From the NCBI RefSeq assembly GCF_030388325.1, contig NZ_CP103794.1, forward strand, positions 4,526,001-4,590,000: DNA of 64,000 nt, written 5' to 3'. Position 1 is the first letter of the stretch. Every line of letters begins with the position of its first letter. The notes beneath the pieces are model-generated. The model had not been told where the DNA came from. It searched no databases and saw only the letters and a program-made list of their open reading frames with translations. The stretch comes from Flavobacterium johnsoniae (lineage in GTDB: Bacteria; Bacteroidota; Bacteroidia; Flavobacteriales; Flavobacteriaceae). Of this stretch, positions 60,792 to 64,000 are shown in pieces. The position numbers and the translations under genes are program-made.

Positions 60792-60935
60792 AATGAGAGA
60801 AATCTTTTTTAATCATTATAATCTGTGGCAATAAAAAAAATTCGTTACAAATTAGTACAGAAATCCACATCATAAAAAGAGAACTTTTAAATATCTTAGC
60901 AAATTCAAATTCTACAATAAAAATTTCAATATAAA

Positions 60936-62150
60936 ATGGCTGAGCAATCTTCAATTCAGTGTCCAAACTGCGGAACTCCTATCGACGTAAATGATGTCTT
61001 AAAGCATCAATTGGAAGATAGTATCCGTAAAGAATTTCAACAAAAAGCTACTATTCAAAATAAAGAATTAGAGCTTAAAAATGAGCAGTTTGAAAAAGCT
61101 AAAGCCGAATTTGAAGCAAAGAAAAAGCAGGAAAACGAACTTTTTGCCGAGCGTTTGGAGCGTGAAAGAAAAATTGCGGAAAAAGAAATTTCGGAAAAGT
61201 TGAAAACAAAACTTGAAGAAGAAAACAAAGATCGTTTACTCTTAATGGAAAAAGAACTCTCTGAAAAATCGGAAAAAATCAGGGAATTAAATAAAATGGA
61301 AGGTGAAATCGCCAAATTACAGCGCGAAAAACTGGAAATGAAAGATGCCATTCAAGCCGAAGCTGAAAAGCAATTGAATGTTCAACTGACTTTAGAACGT
61401 GAAAAAATTAGAAAACAAGAAGACGATAAAAACGAGTTAAAATTTAAAGAGCTTCAAAAACAGCTTGAAGAACAAAAAAAGCTTACTGAAGAAATGAAAC
61501 GCAAGCAAGAGCAAGGTTCTATGCAATTGCAAGGCGAAGTAATGGAATTAGCGATTGAAGAATGGCTGGCAAACAACTTTCCTCTTGACAGTATTGACGA
61601 AGTTAAAAAAGGTGCAAATGGCGCTGATTGTCTTCAAATTGTAAATACGCGCGAACATCAAAATTGTGGTTCGATTTATTACGAAAGCAAGAGAACAAAA
61701 GCGTTTCAGCCTTCATGGATTGAAAAATTTAAAAATGATATTAGAACCAAAAGAGCCAATATTGGAGTTCTGGTTACAGAAGTAATGCCGTCTGGAATGG
61801 AAAGAATGGGCATGCGAGACGGGATATGGATTTGCACTTATGAAGAATTTAAAGGTTTAAGCGCCGTTTTACGTCAATCTTTAATTCAGATCAATCAAGC
61901 AGTTCAGGCACAAGAAAACAAAGGCGATAAAATGTCGATGTTATATGATTTCTTGACTAGCAACGAATTCCGTTTACAAATCGAAGGAATTGTAGAAGGT
62001 TTCACCCAAATGCAAAGCGACTTAGATTCTGAAAAAAGAGCCATGCAGAGAATCTGGAAACAACGTGAGAAGCAAATCGTTCAAAGTTCATACTTTTTAG
62101 AATGTACGGCTCGATTCGTGGAATCGCTGGAAATGCCGTTCAGAGTGTAA
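60936..62150 (+). CDS. DUF2130 protein, C-terminus lost by frameshift
   Basis: 404 codons to the stop. The N-terminal zinc-ribbon half has SIQCPNCGTPIDVNDVLK. A long Glu/Lys-rich coiled coil covers about residues 30-190. The C-terminal domain (GEVMELAIEEWLANNFPLDS, GANGADCLQIVN, GSIYYESKRTK) has the D...ExK spacing of a PD-(D/E)XK-type nuclease fold and continues to QREKQIVQSSYFLE-like sequence near residue 388. After codon 389 the frame leaves the expected sequence. The -1 frame from 62102 continues with MYGSIRGIAGNAVQSV, the normal end of this family. The function of DUF2130 is not established; nuclease activity is inferred from the motif. Confidence 0.8.
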   Translation: MAEQSSIQCPNCGTPIDVNDVLKHQLEDSIRKEFQQKATIQNKELELKNEQFEKAKAEFEAKKKQENELFAERLERERKIAEKEISEKLKTKLEEENKDRLLLMEKELSEKSEKIRELNKMEGEIAKLQREKLEMKDAIQAEAEKQLNVQLTLEREKIRKQEDDKNELKFKELQKQLEEQKKLTEEMKRKQEQGSMQLQGEVMELAIEEWLANNFPLDSIDEVKKGANGADCLQIVNTREHQNCGSIYYESKRTKAFQPSWIEKFKNDIRTKRANIGVLVTEVMPSGMERMGMRDGIWICTYEEFKGLSAVLRQSLIQINQAVQAQENKGDKMSMLYDFLTSNEFRLQIEGIVEGFTQMQSDLDSEKRAMQRIWKQREKQIVQSSYFLECTARFVESLEMPFRV

Positions 62151-62218
62151 AAGCATTAGAATTGGATTTTATTGAAGGTGAATCGGAAGATGAAGAACCT
62201 AAGGAATTGTTTGAATAA
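62102..62218 (+). pseudogene. Out-of-frame C-terminal segment of the DUF2130 gene
   Basis: Reading from ATG 62102 gives MYGSIRGIAGNAVQSVKALE and ends ...EEPKELFE at the TAA at 62216-62218. It is in the -1 frame relative to the main gene, which ends in an unrelated 15-residue tail. Loss of one A in the GAAATG context, or a base in the preceding T-run, would explain it. Whether it is a real mutation, a sequencing error or a programmed -1 shift cannot be told here. Confidence 0.75.
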
Positions 62219-62242
62219 TTTTATTCAAATTAAAACGCCAAG

Positions 62243-62346
62243 TTTGTCATTTCGACGAAGGAGAAATCTTCGCAAGTAGCTCCGTTCCCATAAGTCAATC
62301 TTTGTAGATCTTCTCGTGGAGATTTCTCCTTCGTCGAAATGACAAA
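62243..62346. repeat. Palindromic intergenic repeat, family 1, copy C (104 bp)
   Basis: It starts TTTGTCATTTCGACGAAGGA and ends with the exact reverse complement TCCTTCGTCGAAATGACAAA. Inner phrases ATCTTCGCAAGTAGCTCCG and CTTCTCGTGGAGATTTCTCC are shared with copy B; the loop CCCATAAGTCAATCTTTGT differs. It lies between the convergent DUF2130 and META-domain genes. Confidence 0.9.
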
Positions 62347-62370
62347 AAATGTGTAAAAAAGATATAAATG

Positions 62371-63144
62371 TTAATCGACTTTCTTCAAAACCGCTAATTT
62401 CCCAGAAGGATTTGACAACGTAAGCCTATTATTTTCAATAGAATAAGTTGTTGTGCTTTGCAATGCTTTTAAAAAATCTCCTTCTTTATTTCCAGGTGCG
62501 CAAGCCATTAAAGTCGAAACCACTTTGGTAAAACGCAAAAGATCTTTTTCGTAAAAAATTTGTCCTGTAATCGAATTACAACCTCCAAAACCTGAAAATC
62601 TGTTTTCGGTTGAATTAATTTCAAGTCTCGGAAATTCTTTCTGGAAATCGGTTGCAAAAACTTTATATCCGTTCAATTCTTCCAAAACCCAAATATCATG
62701 AAGACGATAATCTGTAATAAATTTTCCGCATCCGCTCAATTTTTTCGTTTCTAATTCTGAATTGTTTTTAATCTCAACCTTGACACTATAAGGCGAAATT
62801 GCACCAGACATAGAATCTTGACAGTCTAATTGCTGAATTGTTATAGTTGCAGAAGCAGTTTCGTTACTTACTTTATACATTCGAACATTTGCATCCATAG
62901 CTCGTATTGCCTCAACGGCAGGAAAAGTAATACTTTCTTTTCCTGCAATTAATGAGGTGAAAATAATTTGATCATTTCCTATTTTAATTCCCCAAAACGG
63001 CTCATTTCCAGTAGCTTTAAAATAAAAATTCAAATCGTCTTGAGATGTTCCTGAAGGTGTTTTATCTTTTGATTCTTTGCCCGCTGTACTTTTACAGCCT
63101 ATCATTAAAACTGATAATAGCAATATTGAAAGGATTCTTTTCAT
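62371..63144 (-). CDS. META-domain (HslJ-like) lipoprotein
   Basis: 257 residues. The lipoprotein signal is MKRILSILLLSVLMIGCKST, with Cys17 lipidated. Residues 40-140 form a first domain (DDLNFYFKATGNEPFWGIKI, then ESITFPAVEAIRAMDANVRM) resembling the COG3650-type putative lipoprotein domain. Residues 150-255 form a META domain (IWVLEELNGYKVF, then ENRFSGFGGCNSITGQIFYE, then STLMACAPGNKEGDFLKALQ). HslJ-type proteins are linked to heat and antibiotic stress in enterobacteria, with no enzymatic role known. An envelope location is expected. It is a single-gene unit, convergent with the DUF2130 gene. Confidence 0.88.
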   Translation of the reverse strand: MKRILSILLLSVLMIGCKSTAGKESKDKTPSGTSQDDLNFYFKATGNEPFWGIKIGNDQIIFTSLIAGKESITFPAVEAIRAMDANVRMYKVSNETASATITIQQLDCQDSMSGAISPYSVKVEIKNNSELETKKLSGCGKFITDYRLHDIWVLEELNGYKVFATDFQKEFPRLEINSTENRFSGFGGCNSITGQIFYEKDLLRFTKVVSTLMACAPGNKEGDFLKALQSTTTYSIENNRLTLSNPSGKLAVLKKVD

Positions 63145-63365
63145 AGTATTTCTGTTTAAAAAATGTTCTTCTTAAGAAAAACAACCATAAAATTCTTATG
63201 AATTTACGACATTTTTTTGAAAAGCTTATTTAGAATCTTTTCAAATTTATAAAAATATCAATTCGCCAAATTCATCTAAAAGCCGTACTACGTAAAAGAT
63301 TACGACAAAATACGTAGTCATGAAAACTTCAATCTACTCAAAAAATATTTTTATTACGTATTTTT

Positions 63366-63388
63366 ATAAGTACAAATACTTATATTTG
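63366..63388 (+). promoter_or_regulatory. nirB promoter: palindrome overlapping a -7 box
   Basis: TATATTTG at 63381-63388 matches TAnnTTTG, 27 bp before the nirB ATG. Directly overlapping its 5' edge is the perfect dyad ATAAGTACAAATACTTAT (63366-63383; 7-base arms around CAAA). A regulator bound there would compete with or contact RNA polymerase, so it is a likely operator for nitrogen-source control. ACGTA-containing motifs recur upstream (63294-63318, 63355). Confidence 0.6.
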
Positions 63389-63414
63389 CGTAGTAATACT
63401 TAATTAAAAAAATC

Positions 63415-64000
63415 ATGATTAGAGTAATAGTAGTTGGAAACGGCATGGTTGGTTATAAATTTTGCGAAAAATTCATTGCAAAATCAGGACAAGAAAAGTA
63501 TCAGATTACTGTATTTGGTGAAGAACCAAGACGAGCCTACGATCGCGTTCACTTAAGTGAATACTTTGGAGGAAAAACAGCAGATGATTTATCATTATCT
63601 ACAACCGAATGGTACTTAGAAAACAATATTATTCTAAACACATCTGAATTAATTACAGATATTAATCGTGATGTAAAAACAATTCACACGCACTTAGGAA
63701 AAACACATACGTACGATTACTTAGTTTTAGCTACAGGTTCTTCGGCATTTGTTCCGCCAATTGAAGGTGTAGAAAAAGAAGGTGTTTTTGTTTACAGAAC
63801 CATCGAAGATTTGGATGCCATTATGTCTTACGCCAAAAAAATAAAAATAAAAGGTGCAACAGAAGCTGCAGTTTTGGGTGGCGGTTTATTAGGTCTTGAA
63901 GCAGCAAAAGCCGTTAGAGATTTAGGATTGAATCCGCATGTGGTGGAATTTGCTCCACGCTTAATGCCAAGACAATTGGATCAAGGTGCCAGCGATATGC
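63415..64000 (+). CDS. nirB: Nitrite reductase [NAD(P)H] large subunit (partial, 5' end)
   Basis: 195 codons from ATG 63415 to the right edge. The FAD-binding motif is VIVVGNGMVGYKFCEKFIAK. It continues with YDRVHLSEYFGGKTADDLSL, LVLATGSSAFVPPIEG and the NAD-binding motif AAVLGGGLLGLEAAKAVRDL, then RLMPRQLDQGASDM. This order and the YDRVHLSEYF segment are specific to the NirB flavoprotein half of assimilatory or siroheme nitrite reductase; simple NAD(P)H:nitrite or rubredoxin reductases share the fold but less of this sequence. The rest, with the siroheme and iron-sulfur domains, lies outside the window, so those could not be checked. Confidence 0.85.
   Translation, partial: MIRVIVVGNGMVGYKFCEKFIAKSGQEKYQITVFGEEPRRAYDRVHLSEYFGGKTADDLSLSTTEWYLENNIILNTSELITDINRDVKTIHTHLGKTHTYDYLVLATGSSAFVPPIEGVEKEGVFVYRTIEDLDAIMSYAKKIKIKGATEAAVLGGGLLGLEAAKAVRDLGLNPHVVEFAPRLMPRQLDQGASDM

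Noticed and set aside
61055..61351. Serine/phenylalanine-rich minus-strand frame
   Set aside because: It is the complement of the Glu/Lys-rich coiled coil of the DUF2130 protein, which always gives such Ser/Phe frames.
57924..62346. Three repeats considered as a CRISPR array
   Set aside because: Copies are kilobases apart, about 104 bp long and separated by genes; there are no cas genes.

Overview
The window reads as a chromosome segment of a Bacteroidota bacterium, most probably a Flavobacterium. The signs are low G+C, TAnnTTTG promoter -7 boxes (one paired with TTTG at a 19-bp spacing), SusC/SusD outer-membrane transporters, a type IX secretion sorting domain, an UpxY/NusG-like antiterminator, a GLPGLI-family protein and FecR/ECF signalling. 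The assignment rests on reading alone; no database was searched.

Layout. (1) 1-14362, minus strand: a surface-polysaccharide locus running out of the left edge. It has five or six glycosyltransferases, a polymerase/ligase-like membrane protein, a Wzx-type flippase, and sugar-nucleotide genes for GDP-L-fucose (manC-gmd-fcl) and UDP-glucuronate (ugd), headed by a small cytidylyltransferase. (2) 14363-16763: a regulatory zone with an UpxY-like antiterminator facing away from the locus, two small XRE-type regulators, and palindrome-containing intergenic DNA. (3) 16764-20210, minus strand: a three-gene secreted/surface operon (T9SS-sorted protein, tail-fibre-like secreted protein, tandem beta-helix protein). 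(4) 21129-31287, plus strand: a compact hybrid NRPS-PKS assembly line (A-PCP-KS-AT-ACP, then C-A-PCP-TE) with its own Sfp-type phosphopantetheinyl transferase. Both adenylation domains read as glycine-specific, so the predicted chain is Gly-malonate-Gly. (5) 31583-46013, plus strand: ECF sigma factor, FecR anti-sigma, SusC with STN domain, SusD, TlpA-like thioredoxin protein, S9 peptidase and M16 peptidase, which looks like a self-sensing peptide or protein uptake and processing system.

(6) 46258-52558: MFS transporter, a small membrane protein, a trypsin-like protease, and a GLPGLI protein paired with an outer-membrane barrel. (7) 53293-53570: three tRNA genes (Ser-GCT, Pro-TGG, Arg-TCT) on the minus strand with a recognisable promoter and terminator. 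(8) 53808-64000: thiolase, NlpC/P60 hydrolase, AraC regulator divergent from an aldo/keto reductase, an mdaB/ygiN-like quinone redox pair, a methyltransferase divergent from an internally deleted LysR regulator, a DUF2130 protein broken by a frameshift, a META-domain lipoprotein, and the start of nirB.

The most interesting elements are the small NRPS-PKS line, whose predicted product suggests tetramic-acid chemistry, and the neighbouring ECF/STN-controlled uptake and peptidase module. From about 43 kb rightwards, nearly every longer gene gap holds an imperfect palindromic repeat, including three copies of one ~104-bp family. I saw no such repeats in the left two thirds. No CRISPR array, insertion sequence or rRNA gene was seen.
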